This document shows positions 44,002 through 54,592 of a stretch of DNA of 64,000 nt, one piece after another (position 1 is the stretch's first letter; each line of letters begins with the position of its first letter). Source of the DNA: Vandiemenella viatica (lineage: Eukaryota > Arthropoda > Insecta > Orthoptera > Morabidae); contig CM061919.1 of NCBI GenBank assembly GCA_031002005.1, positions 171,723,121-171,787,120 on the forward strand. Reading direction: 5' to 3'. Both the position numbers and the translations under genes were made by a program. The notes beneath the pieces were generated by a model that searched no databases, was not told the DNA's origin, and worked only from the letters and a program-made list of their open reading frames with translations.

Positions 44002-44582
44002 CAGGGTGTTACAAAAAGGTACGGCCAACTTTCAGGAAACATTCCTCACACACAAACAAAGAAAATATGTTATGTGGACATGTGTCCGGAAACGCTTACT
44101 TTCCATGTTAGAGCTCATTTTATTACTTCTCTTCAAATCACATTAAACATGGAATGGAAACACACAGCAACAGAACGTACCAGCGTGACTTCAAACACTT
44201 TGTTACAGGAAATGTTCAAAATGTCCTCCGTTAGTGAGGATACATGCCCTCCATCGCATGGAATCCCTGATGCGCTGATGCAGCCCTGGAAAATGGCGTA
44301 TTGCATCACAGCCGTCCACATTACGAGCACAAAAAGTCTCTACATTTGGTACCGGGGTTGCGTAGACAAGGGCTTTCAAATGCCCCCATAAATGGAAGTA
44401 AAGAGGGTTGAGGTCAGGAGAGCGTGGGGGCCATGGGAGTACAGTACATACTAACGAAACTAAAATGAGCTCTAACATGGAAAGTAAGCGTTTCCGGACA
44501 CATGTCCACATAACATATTTTCTTTGTTTGTTTGTGAGGAATGTTTACTGAAAGTTTGGGCGTACCTTTTTGTAACACCCTG
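44002..44582 (-). mobile_element. mariner/Tc1-type MITE with long TIRs
   Basis: Flanked by TA on both sides (44000-44001 and 44583-44584). It starts CAGGGTGTTACAAAAAGGTA and ends with the complement. The inverted repeats extend about 120 bp, with GGACATGTGTCCGGAAACGC in both arms. Between them, on the minus strand, is the C-terminal end of a transposase: WPPRSPDLNPLYFHLWGHLK, ending GGHFEHFL and stop (44203). SPDLNPLD is the block around the third catalytic Asp of IS630-Tc1-mariner transposases. The Asp of PLD is Tyr here. Internally deleted, non-autonomous. Confidence 0.9.
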
Positions 44583-44684
44583 TATTTAATTTGATTGAAG
44601 TTTTATGAAAAATGACTAGGTAACTAAACTACTTAAGAACCAATGAATAAAACTTGAGCTAATGGATTTTGAAACAAACTTAAG

Positions 44685-45390
44685 ATGGTAGGTCGATACT
44701 ATTTAGTGCTAATGTGGATAACAACTATTTTGTTACTTATGAAAGTTTTTTTTAAAAAAAAGAAAGGTAGCACTGATATATTTAGGATGCAAAAAAGAGC
44801 AGTGAGAACTATATGTTGCCTAAAAAGACTAGAATCGCGTAGAACACATTTCATAAACCTCGCCATTTTAAATGTTCCATGTTTGTACATCTATGAAATA
44901 GTTCTTTTCCTCCTAAGAAACACTAAACTAATAAAAAATGATATGGTACATAATTACCTCACTAGAGGACATTCAGACATCCACAAAATGTTTTGCAGGA
45001 CTACTACATATCAAAAAAGTATTTTAAATTCAGGAATAACACTCTATAATAAAATACCAGATGAAGTAAAAAATGATTCCTGTAGCTCATTTAAAATAAA
45101 AGTAAAGGCATTTCTAGCGAGGCACAGTTTTTACTCTATTAGTGAATATATGGACTCATAAAAAAATGGGTTTTAGGATTCATTCAAATTTTGTTTTCAT
45201 CAACTACTGTATTGTTAAATTCTCTTCATGTACACTTGTTTTGTCATTGTATTATCAATCCTGTATATAAGTCCCATCACCTCATAATAATATGTAACAT
45301 CTAATCATCAAAATGACTTATCCAATGTCAAATGTGCACCTGTACTATAAATTGACTACATGGATCAATAAAAAATCTAATCTGAACAGA
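44685..45390 (+). mobile_element. LINE 3' end (ORF2 C-terminus and 3' UTR)
   Basis: An open frame to 45161 reads FRMQKRAVRTICCLKRLESR, LAILNVPCLYIYEIVLFLLR, VHNYLTRGHSDIH, SGITLYNKIPDEVK and FYSISEYMDS, then stop. This is the zinc-knuckle-free C-terminal domain following RT in CR1/L2-like LINEs (LQKRAIR.I......L.ILT.P.LYI.E ... LYN.LP..IK). About 230 bp of 3' UTR ends in AATAAAAAATCTAATCTGA at the R-C boundary. It is probably the 3' end of the LINE that begins at 36300, with the middle of ORF2 lost. Confidence 0.8.
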
Positions 45391-45790
45391 AAGGTTAATT
45401 GATAAATCCTCGCAATAGATTATGGCCCATTAGAACTGGATGGTATGCTTCATTTGGTGGCGACAGAGAATGCAGAGGCTGGCCGGTCCCTGGGCTCGAC
45501 TCCAGCCCTCTGGGCCAGGTCGACAAGACTCCCAACTCGTTAACTGAATAAACATTGACTGACTGCCTTAATGACTGACTGGTTCACTGATTAACTTATT
45601 GACTCCCTTACAACCTGGTTGGCCTATATACCTATCAAATACCTCTGGGCATGAACCAATATGGTAAGTGGCATTATCAGACAAGGTTGCGCAACCGTCG
45701 ATGACCGTATAAAGTATGGTTACTCGCTCAGACCCATACTTGGTACTAATTCTAGTCTTAGAACATAGCTTTGCCATAACATAATCCTTC
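45391..45790 (+). repeat. Repeat R-C, copy B, right part
   Basis: Continues copy B after 9.1 kb of insertion: CAATAGATTATGGCCCATTA, GTTAACTGAATAAACATTGA, CTCTGGGCATGAACCAATA. Collinear with 34950-35440. Confidence 0.85.
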
Positions 45791-45820
45791 TGGAAATCCT
45801 GGCTAACATACAAAACACAC

Positions 45821-46444
45821 ATGGTTGATGCATTAAATAGAAAGATAGTAAATAAGTTAGAAAAAGCTAAAACGAAGAACACCACCACGACACCACACCA
45901 ATTCAACAACCAAAGCACAAATACTTCAACAACAGTAACACCTCAAATCACACAAACATCCAACAAGATAGAACACAAGGGAAAGAAGTGGTATACTATG
46001 ACATACTCAAACAAGCATACACACAGGGTAACAAATATATTTAAGAGACAAGGGATAAACATTGCTCTCAAAACAGACAATTCAATACAAAAACAAATCA
46101 GAACTCAAGCACAAACAAATAAATTCTATAACTCTGGCGTATACCAGCTCACATGTCAGAATTGTGATGCAGTTTGTATCAGCCAAACTAGGAGACAATT
46201 CCAGACATTATATAAGGTACACTTGAAGGCATTAAAGTATAGTAATCATTCAACTTTTGTCGAACATCTCTTAGAAAATAACCATTTGCCCACTAACATA
46301 AATACAGACATGAAAATCCTAACAACACAATATTCTTATTCTTCAAGAAAATTATCAAATTCAGGAAAATACGTACTCAATGATCAAATAAACTTAACCA
46401 ACCAAACTTTATTCAATCTAATAAATACCCAAAGTGACATATAA
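45821..46444 (+). pseudogene. Penelope-like element, C-terminal GIY-YIG part
   Basis: A 207-codon open frame. After a Thr/Asn/Gln-rich spacer it reads KWYTMTYSNKHTHRVTNIFK and SGVYQLTCQNCDAVCISQTR (residues about 105-124), then RQFQTLYKVHLKALKYSN and HSTFVEHLLENNHLPTNI. GVY-x-LxC-xxC and the H-L...F..H pattern are those of Penelope GIY-YIG domains. The YIG of the motif reads CIS, so the nuclease is probably dead although the frame is open. RT is absent (5' truncated). A 3' non-coding tail runs to about 47140. Confidence 0.8.
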
Positions 46445-47140
46445 CAGCATTAAACACTCAAATTTCACCACAACAGTAATTTAACACCACATTGCATTTC
46501 CCCCATCCACAAGACATACACATTTTGGCTAAAACAAAGAAAAACACACACAGAAAAATGTAAGTGTGAAATTTCAAATTCTCTGCTCACGCTACTTCCG
46601 ACAGAGCACAGCTGGAAAACAACTGAACCACAGCAGCGCACACTCAAAACTGAAGTTTGACAATGTCATGGACAAAAACTGTTCTTCCAAAGTGCATTCA
46701 TACGATATAAATTTTGTACAAACTGCATAATATGTACAATAATGTAAACAGCATGCTGGTTGAGGTCACAGGCGACCAACAACCACACCTTAAAACAGAT
46801 ATGTAAAATGTAAGTGATAATATGAGTATACCTCATTACATCTATGTAAATAAGACATTCTGCTTGATAATTCAAAACTTATATCTAAATATAAGTCATC
46901 TTTATGCTTCCTATATATATAAAAAAAATTCGTTTTAAGAAAAAAAACATGTTGTAATATCACAAATTACAGAAAACATTGTACGCTGAAGATACCTCGA
47001 TGAGAGGCGAAACGCATCCGTCAAATAAGTATTAGCAAAAACAGTTGTACTGGCGTAATTAATAGAGAATAATTATTAACATTTAATGTTATTCGTGTTC
47101 TTGTCTTTTTTGTGTGTTCACACTATGCAACAATCATCTA
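46445..47140 (+). other. Penelope 3' non-coding tail
   Basis: AT-rich region following the GIY-YIG frame. It contains the hammerhead-like motif at 46986-47022. The 3' boundary is uncertain. Confidence 0.5.
46986..47022 (+). ncRNA. Hammerhead ribozyme-like motif
   Basis: CTGAAGA box, stem II formed by CCTC and GAGG with loop GATGA, then GAAA. Then a short stem III, A-CG-CATC-CG-T, leaves C as the expected cleavage base (CGTC). All core residues of the hammerhead fold are in place. A closing stem I is not evident in the immediate flanks, so self-cleavage by this genomic copy is doubtful. Hammerheads with short stem III are known in Penelope-like elements. Confidence 0.55.
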
Positions 47141-48439
47141 AGGTAAGTGGTGGTTCATTTCGCTATCCTATTTTGTAATTCCTACTCACTACTTAGCACC
47201 TATTATTTCGTGGTTAATATATATATATATATATACTGACCGGTCAAATTGGGATTGATTTAACAGCACACTTTTTTTTATTCTGGATGAGTATTATATG
47301 TACCAAGTTTCATTAATTTGGCACCAGCCATTTTCAGAAGTAAACTAGATATTGATATCACTATATTAAAGAAGCTAGATACTTCAGAAATTGTGGGGAA
47401 AAATAGATATGACCTGTTACCAAAGTCAGGAGGGGAAGAGCCTCATGTAGATGGAGTAGGTAAGGTGCAGCAGGCATTTAGGAATAAAGGCGAGCAGGGA
47501 AAGAATAGAAGAAAGGGATTCTGCTGCTAGGTAGTAGCCATGGGAGAGGTATAGGCTATCTTCTACAGGATCAGTTAGTCACAGATTGCCACGTCACTAG
47601 CTTTTTCAAATTTAGCGCAAAATTAGATCAGATAATAGAGGATGTAGGCTCACTTTGTAGGAGAGTCACTAAGGATGATAGAGTAGTGATAGTGGGAGGT
47701 GCAGGGAATAGTATTGATAGAATTATTAACTGTAGTGTAGAGAGTGACCTGAGGAAAATTGTGACAGAGGCACGGCATACCAGGGTTGAACTCGTGCAGA
47801 TCCAAAGCCGCCAAGACCGATCATAGTTGAACAACACTGTGAGGTGAGTAAACGTGGATTCAGAGATGCTGGTTGGGAAAGGCATTAGTTCTGTCTTGGG
47901 GGAAGGGGAGGGGGTGCCTGTGAACAACATTGATAGATGGGATTTCACTAGGGATGACCAACACCTAAATAGTAGGAGCCAGGGTGTATATTCTAAGTTG
48001 TTAGCTAAAGCTGTAAGGGAGCCCATTTTCAATGATGATGGGGTCAGGACTGTAACTTTTTTAGGTTAGGGACTGCTGGTGAGGGGATGAAAATAGATAA
48101 TCAAAATGATATTGATCCACAATGGGAAAAATCAGAAATACTAAATAAAGCGAAGCTGCTGAAACTGACTGGGGCAGAACTAGGAAGGAGGAGGTTAATG
48201 CTGAAAATATCACAAATCCAGTAATAAGGGTGTCATTGGTGCAAATTTACTAGAGATACACAAACCACAAGTAATTATAGGTGCAGTATCCTGGTTAAAA
48301 GAAGAACTAGGCTATAAGGCTTACAGTGTTCCACAGAGATAGAGGAGCAGTTGGTGGAGGAGTTTTCATACTCGTTAGCAAAAACTATTACTTTACCGGT
48401 GTTCATGGATCATGCGTTACTTGGGATAGATTTCTGGGG

Positions 48440-48443
<4 letters not shown>

Positions 48444-48480
<37 letters not shown>
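48444..48480. repeat. Poly(A) tract, 37 nt, inside the LINE
   Basis: Replaces an A-rich stretch of the APE frame (FWG then NKEK in the better copy). Either local expansion of an A-run or an unresolved retro-insertion. Length may be unreliable. Confidence 0.85.
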
Positions 48481-48481
<1 letters not shown>

Positions 48482-49303
48482 AAACAGGGTACTGGCTGCT
48501 TACCACAGTGGAAAATGACAGATGAAGATGAGGCTCTTGGGGAGAAACTGAATTCATACTCAGATTTCAGACTTGAGAATATACTGGTAATTATTGATGG
48601 GGATTTGAATTTACCAGCTGTTAACTCGGTAGGAAATAAGATTAATAACAAAAGGGAATAGAGATTTGCAAATACCTTAATAAGGGAAGGAGAGCTAACA
48701 CAAGTCTGTAGAGCAGAACACTAGGGGAAAACATGTTGGATATATTCTTAATAAAGCTGGATGATAACGTTGTGGGATGTCATGTAACTGAAAGAATAAG
48801 TGATCACGAAGTAGTTCTTATGGATATTAGAGGATTTAGTAAACCAATAGCCAAAATTAAAGGGGAAAATAGACCTAAGTATACCTGTACAATTATATTT
48901 CGAACATTTCAGTCAAAGTTCTAGCAAATGGAAGGATGGCACAAGTACGGTAGAGTCAAAGCGGAAGAGTTCAAGGAGATAATAAGAAGAGGAGGAGAAA
49001 TATTTATTCTTAAGGGGGAAAAAAAATAAAGAAAAGAAGACAACCCATGTACTATAATAGGTAGGTGAGGAGGTTAAACAGGTTGGTAAGAAGAAAACAT
49101 AACAGAGTTAAGAGACACTAGGGTAGTAGGGAATATCTGAAACAACTGAACAAGGAATTAATAATAACAAAGAAGGTGGCTAAAGAAGGGTTTATGAATA
49201 GTATTATTGGTGCAGGGGGCCCACTTATTCAGGCATCTAGAAATGTCCATGGCTGAGTTAGAAATCTGAGGGGAAGGGAGAGTGTTGAAACAATTATAGA
49301 TAA

Positions 49304-49699
49304 GGGAGCGTGCACAAATTACATAGCCTGGTCCAGGGGAGAGAGAAGGGTTGGCTGGAAGGCTACGCTGGGCTACATGGGTGGAGGGGGGGGTTCCGAG
49401 CCAGGCCACGTAGCTTTCCTTTCATAACATTTTGCACAGTTAAAATGAGGAACAGAACTCACAACAGCATGTGAATATTTATTTCCGTCATTTAATTATC
49501 TCAGTGTTTAATTTACAATAGTCTGACAACAGAAAACAGTACAAAATGTCTTCTGGAATAAAGGGGAAAAAAGCTACGTGCTACATGGGGAGGGGGAGGG
49601 GGGGTAGAGGCTAAAGCCACGTAGAGTTATGTGGGAGGGGGGGGGGAGAGGGGGTTCACGGTAGGCCAAAATGCAGCTACGTGGTTTATGCACACTCCC
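49304..49699. mobile_element. PIF/Harbinger-type MITE, 396 bp, TAA target duplication
   Basis: Flanked by TAA (49301-49303 and 49700-49702). It begins GGGAGCGTGCACAAATTACA and its reversed end begins GGGAGTGTGCATAAACCACG. Inside are strand-asymmetric G runs (49381-49393, 49588-49616, 49630-49653) and several CTACGTG/CCACGTAG words. Non-coding. The uninterrupted LINE sequence at 41430-41450 shows the original target. Confidence 0.85.
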
Positions 49700-50500
49700 T
49701 AACAAATGGGAAGAAGTTATTGAGGATTTGAAAAAGGCAGAGATTTTAAGTAACTGGTTTAGTGAAACCATTAGGGATAATGAATCAGAAATGAGAGGGT
49801 GTAAATCAGAGAATGAGCTTAACACAATAAGAAATGAGCAGACCAAAAAAATTTAAATTCATTCTGAGGACATCTTGAAGGAACTAAGAAAGCTGGTGTA
49901 GATAATATTGCTACAGATGTATTAAAGATAACCAGATGTGACATTGTACCTTATCCTGAAATATTATTTAAACTGAGTCTGGATACTTGTTGCTAATCAG
50001 AGGGTTGGAAAAGTGCAATAGTATAGGGGTGAGAAATAGAATTGAAAATTATAGGCCAATTAGTAGGTAAATTAATGGAGATATTGATATGCAACCACAT
50101 CAGAAATAAATGTGAGAAGCATAAGTGGTTTTCAAGTTGGCAAAATGGCTTTAGGCAAGGATAATCATGCGAATCTCAGTTATCAGGATATATGCAACAT
50201 ATTTAGGAAGAAATAGACAAGGGAGGTGAGAGTGCTGCACTAGACCTTTCAAAGGCCTTTGACAGAATGAGCCATAAAATGGTGGTAAATAAGTTTAAAA
50301 ATCTTAGAGTGGATGAGAAAATGATTATCTGGGTAGAAGAATTTTAAAAGGGAGAAAGCAAGCAATGTCAAAAGAGGTGGAGGTAAAAATGTGAGTGTCA
50401 CAGTGTAGTATATTGGGACCACTGCCATTCATTATTCTAATGAATAATTGTGTCATTGATTTATAGTCAGAAGTTAGGTTGTTTGCAAAAGACATAACTA

Positions 50501-51361
50501 CAGGGTGCGTCACCAAAATCCAGACAAATCGAAGAGTTTTTTGAAACAATTTTTTTTTTCACAAAATATTAAATATAACAAAAAATACTTTTGCATGGTT
50601 TATCAGGGACCTCTATAGAAAATAATTATTCAATATATCCCCCTTTAGCTTCAATAACTGCCTCCAGTCTCGGCCTGAAGCGGTCGCATGCTCGACGTAA
50701 TGCAGCCGAGTCCATGGCGGCGAATGCTGCTTCAATGGCGGGTCTCAATGATGCGACGTTTGGATGCCGAGACTTGTTGGACATCCTTTCAACTACGCTC
50801 CAAACGTAGTAATCCAGAGGATTTAAATCGGGACTGTTTGGAGGCCAAAATCCTTTGACCAAAACATGTCCAAATTATCGGACATCCAGTTTTGAACCAA
50901 ATGGCTGGTGCACCGTCTTGCTGGAAAACATACGGAGTTCCAGACGCCACTGCATCAATCCACGGCTTCACAACACTCAAAATAACGTTCAAATAAACTT
51001 CTTTTGTCACAATTTCCTTGTTTTTAAAAAAATGTGGGGGCATGACATGACCCTCGCTCGACACAACACTTAGCACGTGAACACTGGCAGGAAATTTTGT
51101 TCTGGCAACAATAGGGATATCCTGTGGATCATGTGCAAGCCGAATTATTTCAACTGCTGAGCGCCCAGCACGAAGACCTTTGACAATCGCGGCTCTTTTA
51201 TCATACTCCGCACTTCCCTTCAACATCATGGCCATTTTGAGGTTACCACTGTTTACTAGAAACGTTAGACACTGCAGAGCGCCAAACACGACCTCTGGCG
51301 GAAGAAAAATGTGGCGGGAAATTTAAATTTAAAATTGTCCGGATTTTGGTGACGCACCCTG
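50501..51361 (-). mobile_element. mariner/Tc1-type element, internally deleted
   Basis: Flanked by TA (50499-50500 and 51362-51363). Ends CAGGGTGCGTCACCAAAATC and its complement CGTCACCAAAATCCGGACAA side. On the minus strand a transposase remnant reads KRAAIVKGLRAGRSAVEIIR (N-terminal helix-turn-helix), then jumps to RTKFPASVHVLSVVSSEGHV, YVFQQDGAPA (second catalytic Asp), WPPNSPDLNPLDYYVW (third Asp) and ends KGGYIE, stop at 50626. The segment with the first catalytic Asp is deleted and one frameshift lies near 50860. It is inserted into the LINE RT at the LFADD-encoding site. Confidence 0.9.
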
Positions 51362-51479
51362 TATATAATAGGATCACAATTGGAGAAAACTGAAAAGCTG
51401 CAGGGCAACCTGGACAGGGTAGGTAGCTGGGTAGGTCAGGATGGAATGAAAATAAATGCCACAAAGAATCAGTTTACTA

Positions 51480-51620
51480 GCTACATAGATAAAAAAAACA
51501 AAAAATGTAAAGATGGAAGTGACACAGAGTAGCTTATTGGGACTATTGCTAATCATTATTCTAATGAATTATTGTGTTGATGGTTTTCTATCAGAAATTA
51601 GATTATTTGCAGATGACATC
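51480..51620 (+). repeat. Second copy of a LINE RT segment
   Basis: After the LINE frame has passed the FADD block and continued to GMKINA, the sequence returns to an earlier point: KMEVTQSSLLGLLLIIILMN, YCVDGFLSEIRLFADDI. This repeats the segment already seen at 50380-50500, so either a local duplication or a second LINE piece abuts here. Confidence 0.7.
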
Positions 51621-52300
51621 TATACTAATATTATAAATGCTAAAGTAACTCTTGCCGTCGTTTCATTTTCAGGGATAAATGGTTAACCTGATCTTAATGA
51701 AATTTGGTAAGGAAATAATATATGCTATTATGATAGACAAAGATACTTTTTCCGTATCAATAATACTTATCGTGTTGGAATTTTGAAAAACAAACTGAAT
51801 GATGGTAGATGCATAACATGTGTATGTATATGTAAAGATGTTCGGCAGAGCAGAATGGTAGCTCAGTGGTTCTGGCGCTTACTTCCTTGCTAATGATCTT
51901 GCTGTCGATGCACCGTAAAGCCATAATGCTTGCTTCCTGAAGTTCTGAGTGTGGTCTCCGGTTAAAATCCCAGGCAGAGCAAAATTTTTTAAGAATTGTT
52001 TTTCATTGTATGAGCCATGCCTGGACATTCCATTGTTCAAACTTCATATTAAACTGTAGGTCACACAAATGGAGGGGTAGAATGCGTGGCAAATCACAAG
52101 TGTTTAATTTTTATGCCATAATGGTCCCTCAGGTTTTTTCCCCCTTGCAGTCAGTTAGTGTGTGATGTACACTAATTAGAAATGCTTAAGTAAGTCTCTG
52201 CCTCCTGAGTACGATTTGACGAGTAAATAACTATACCAATAGGTACTACTTTGTAACATTAGGAAGGACTTTGAATACTTTTTAAATGTGTATAACAGTT
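51621..52300 (+). mobile_element. Dispersed repeat start plus SINE-B
   Basis: TATACTAATATTATAAATGC is a repeat start seen widely in arthropod genomes (Helitron-like, class uncertain). From about 51850 a SINE-B follows: tRNA-like GGTAGCTCAGTGGTTCTGGC, B-box-like CCGGTTAAAATCCC at about 51958, body TTAAACTGTAGGTCACACAA. A 40-bp stretch between the boxes is longer than in other copies. No gene. Confidence 0.55.
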
Positions 52301-52579
52301 TTAATCATGAAATTTTTATAACCTATTGAATGGTGACAGACAGACGGATACATATCTATGTCTGTAATGTTATATCAGTTGCTCAGGCTGTGCTTCTCTC
52401 ACAGTCAGTCAGTGTATGATTTGTTAATAAATTTTATTTATGGACAAAATTTATTATTTAGTATAGATGTCATACTATTGCTTTGTGTCTACCTAAAATT
52501 TTCTGGCTTTAGTTTATTTTTTGACATGTCTCACAGGAGTAACATGACTCACAGGAGTGAAGCAAGGTAAACCTCTAGC
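52301..52579. other. No gene recognised
   Basis: AT-rich spacer with a short open frame (52358-52570) of no recognisable family. Confidence 0.5.
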
Positions 52580-52880
52580 AAAGCATGAGTAGCTAAAGTT
52601 ATTAGAACCCAAGAATCTGATGCTTGTGCTGTTATATGGCCATGACCCATCCAGAGAATTCAGTTCACTCAGCCAATCATTAAGTCTGATCCGTCACCTG
52701 TTTTGTAGTCCAAGTGGATGCAATATGGTCTGATGGGAGACAACACGTGACCTGCTCCGTCCACGTTAGCAGGAGCCATGTGTTATGTAGTTTAAGCCCA
52801 TTGTTTCATGGGATGTTTGTCTGGATGCTTGTCAATTTCCAACACCTCCTCTACCCTCCTTAGCCACCACTGATGGTCGG
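52580..52880 (-). mobile_element. Penelope 3'-end fragment
   Basis: Collinear with the inverted arm at about 6500-6730: CAGCCAATCATTAAGTCTGA, ACACGTGACCTGCTC, GTGTTATGTAGTTTAAGCCC, CAACACCTCCTCTACCCTCC, TTAGCCACCACT. On the minus strand it encodes the last residues of the GIY-YIG domain (RRV.E.LEI.K) and the tail. Considerably diverged. Confidence 0.8.
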
Positions 52881-52899
52881 GGACAGAGCAGGTCACTTC

Positions 52900-54455
52900 A
52901 TAAACATAACTTTAGCATCCTTCTTTGTTGTTATTAATTTGGTATTTAGCTTTTACAAGTAATCACTACCACCTTGCTGTCTCTTGACTGTTGTATTCTC
53001 TTCTTACCACCCTCTTTACCCCTCCTAAATTCTCTATTATAATATGTAGGTTCCATACTATTATTTATATTTGTTTTGAAATAAATATTTCTTCTACCAT
53101 TCTTACTATCTCACTGACCTGTTTCCATTTCAACTCCACTGTACTTCTGTCTTGGTATCATATACTAAACCTTCCCCTGAGATATGTCCAGAATTCTGAG
53201 ATATGTGACTTTTTATAATTGTACCTATTACCACCTTCAATTTTTGCCAATGGATTACTAAACCCTCCAATATTCATCAGAACTGCTTCACGGTAACATA
53301 ATCCTTCAGTTACTTGAGACCCCTCAAGATTATCTTCAGACTCATGCTCTGATCTATCCCTTGTGTAAAACCTCCTACTCACAGAAAGGTATTTGTATAT
53401 TTCTGTTCAGTTGTGTTAGTATAACCTTACTTCCTTCCCTGCTGATATCTGGTAAATTTAAATCCCCACCAACAATGATAATTAATGCTCAACTCTACAT
53501 TTATTTAGATTCTCCCCAAGAGCCTCATCTTCATCATTCACTCATTTTTTTTTTAATCATTCCACAAATCTACTGCTAGCAACTCATGGCTATGTTCTAT
53601 CAATACCAATGAACTATTGCAATCTTCACAAACCAATATTTATTACTCTTCTCCAATTGCTCCTCTATCTCTTTGGTACACACTATAAACCATCAGGGAA
53701 AACCTCACTGTCTAGCACTCCATTCCTTTTAGGAAGACACTACACCTGTAACTACTTGTGATTTTTTTACTTCTATTAAGTGACAAACTTTATTACTTTG
53801 TTCATTATATTTTTACAGTTCATAAGACCACTGGCTTTGTGATATTTTCAATGTTAATCCTCATCTTCCCAGTATCAGCCCTAGTTTCATCTCACCAACA
53901 ACCTCCAACCTAAAAAAGGCACAATCCTGACCCCATCACAACTTGAAGTAGTCTCTCTCATAGCTTTAGCTAAAAACTCAAAAAGTACCCCCTTGCCTCT
54001 TCTATTAATGTGAAGGCCATGTCTAGTGAAACTCCGCATAGCAATGGTGTCCACAGCCACAACATCCAAGACAGAAGTATTGCCTTTTACCTCTGCTTCC
54101 ATGTTTGCACAACCTCACAGCATTGTTCAACTATAGCTAGTGATGACTTAGGACGTGTGAGTTCAATCCTGGTATGGTGCACCTCCTTCACCATTTCCAA
54201 CAGGTATTTCTCTGTACAATAACTCATGTTTCTATCAATAATATTCCCTGCACTACCCACTATCATTATCCTACTTAGTAAAACCCCTACAGAGTGAACC
54301 TGCATCTCCTATCACCTGATCTATTGTTGCACTAGGTACAAAAAAAAACTTGTAATATGGTTGCCTGAGCCTAACTCATCCTGCAGAAGAGGGCTTATGC
54401 TACTAACTACCAGCAGAACTCTCTTCTTCATATTTTTTCCCTGCACAGAAGCAAC
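52900..54455 (-). mobile_element. APE-type LINE, ORF1/APE/linker fragment
   Basis: Same family as 39685-43920. Minus strand: IMIVGSAGNIIDRNMSYCTE (about 54225-54290), FTRHGLHINRRGKGVLFEFL (53970-54040), APE parts with DLNLPD-like text near 53455, and LCYREAVLMNIGGFSNPLAK (the SDH block altered, about 53245-53300). Then come the basic linker words at 52960-53110. Broken in every frame. RT is absent, since the fragment ends near 52900 against the Penelope piece. Confidence 0.8.
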
Positions 54456-54464
54456 AGAGTAGAT

Positions 54465-54592
54465 TACAAACATGTTGGAGATCTTCCCTATAAAGTGTGA
54501 TTATAGCTTTGTGGTATCTCTAGTAACTGAAGAAATAAGTACTCAGGAAGCAGTTCTGACTGATTTCGGAGGGTTGAGCAAACCAGTTGTAA
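54465..54592 (+). mobile_element. LINE APE-domain fragment, opposite orientation
   Basis: Reads MLEIFPIKCDYSFVVSLVTE, EISTQEAVLTDFGGLSKPVV, the end of the APE domain (LDMFLIKPDENLL..VTEGISDHEAVLMDIRGFSKPV in the better copy). It lies head to head with the minus-strand fragment ending at 54455. It may be the upstream part of the LINE resuming at 58459. Confidence 0.75.

Larger units (their letters stand above)
47316..51620 (+). mobile_element. APE-type LINE, plus-strand copy with insertions
   Basis: Same family as 39685-43920, 5' truncated. Order: ORF1 region IVGKNRYDLLPKSGGEEPHV (47390-47450), SGNH blocks DRVVIVGGAGNSIDR (about 47680-47720) and FTRDDQHLN..SQGV (about 47945-48000), and APE pieces (48330-48880, with ISDHEVVLMDI at about 48798). 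Then the linker (48960-49150), RT start ESEMRGCKSENELN (49785-49826), and RT blocks to LFAKDIT (50480-50497). Interrupted by a poly(A) tract, a PIF-type MITE (49304-49699) and a mariner (50501-51361). Degenerate throughout. Confidence 0.85.

Noticed and set aside
44203..44391. Two overlapping frames on opposite strands in the mariner MITE as separate genes
   Set aside because: Only the minus strand carries transposase motifs; the plus-strand frame is its shadow.
51850..51985. A tRNA gene (A- and B-box-like sequences)
   Set aside because: Box spacing is too long, no cloverleaf forms, and the following body matches SINE-B elsewhere in the window.
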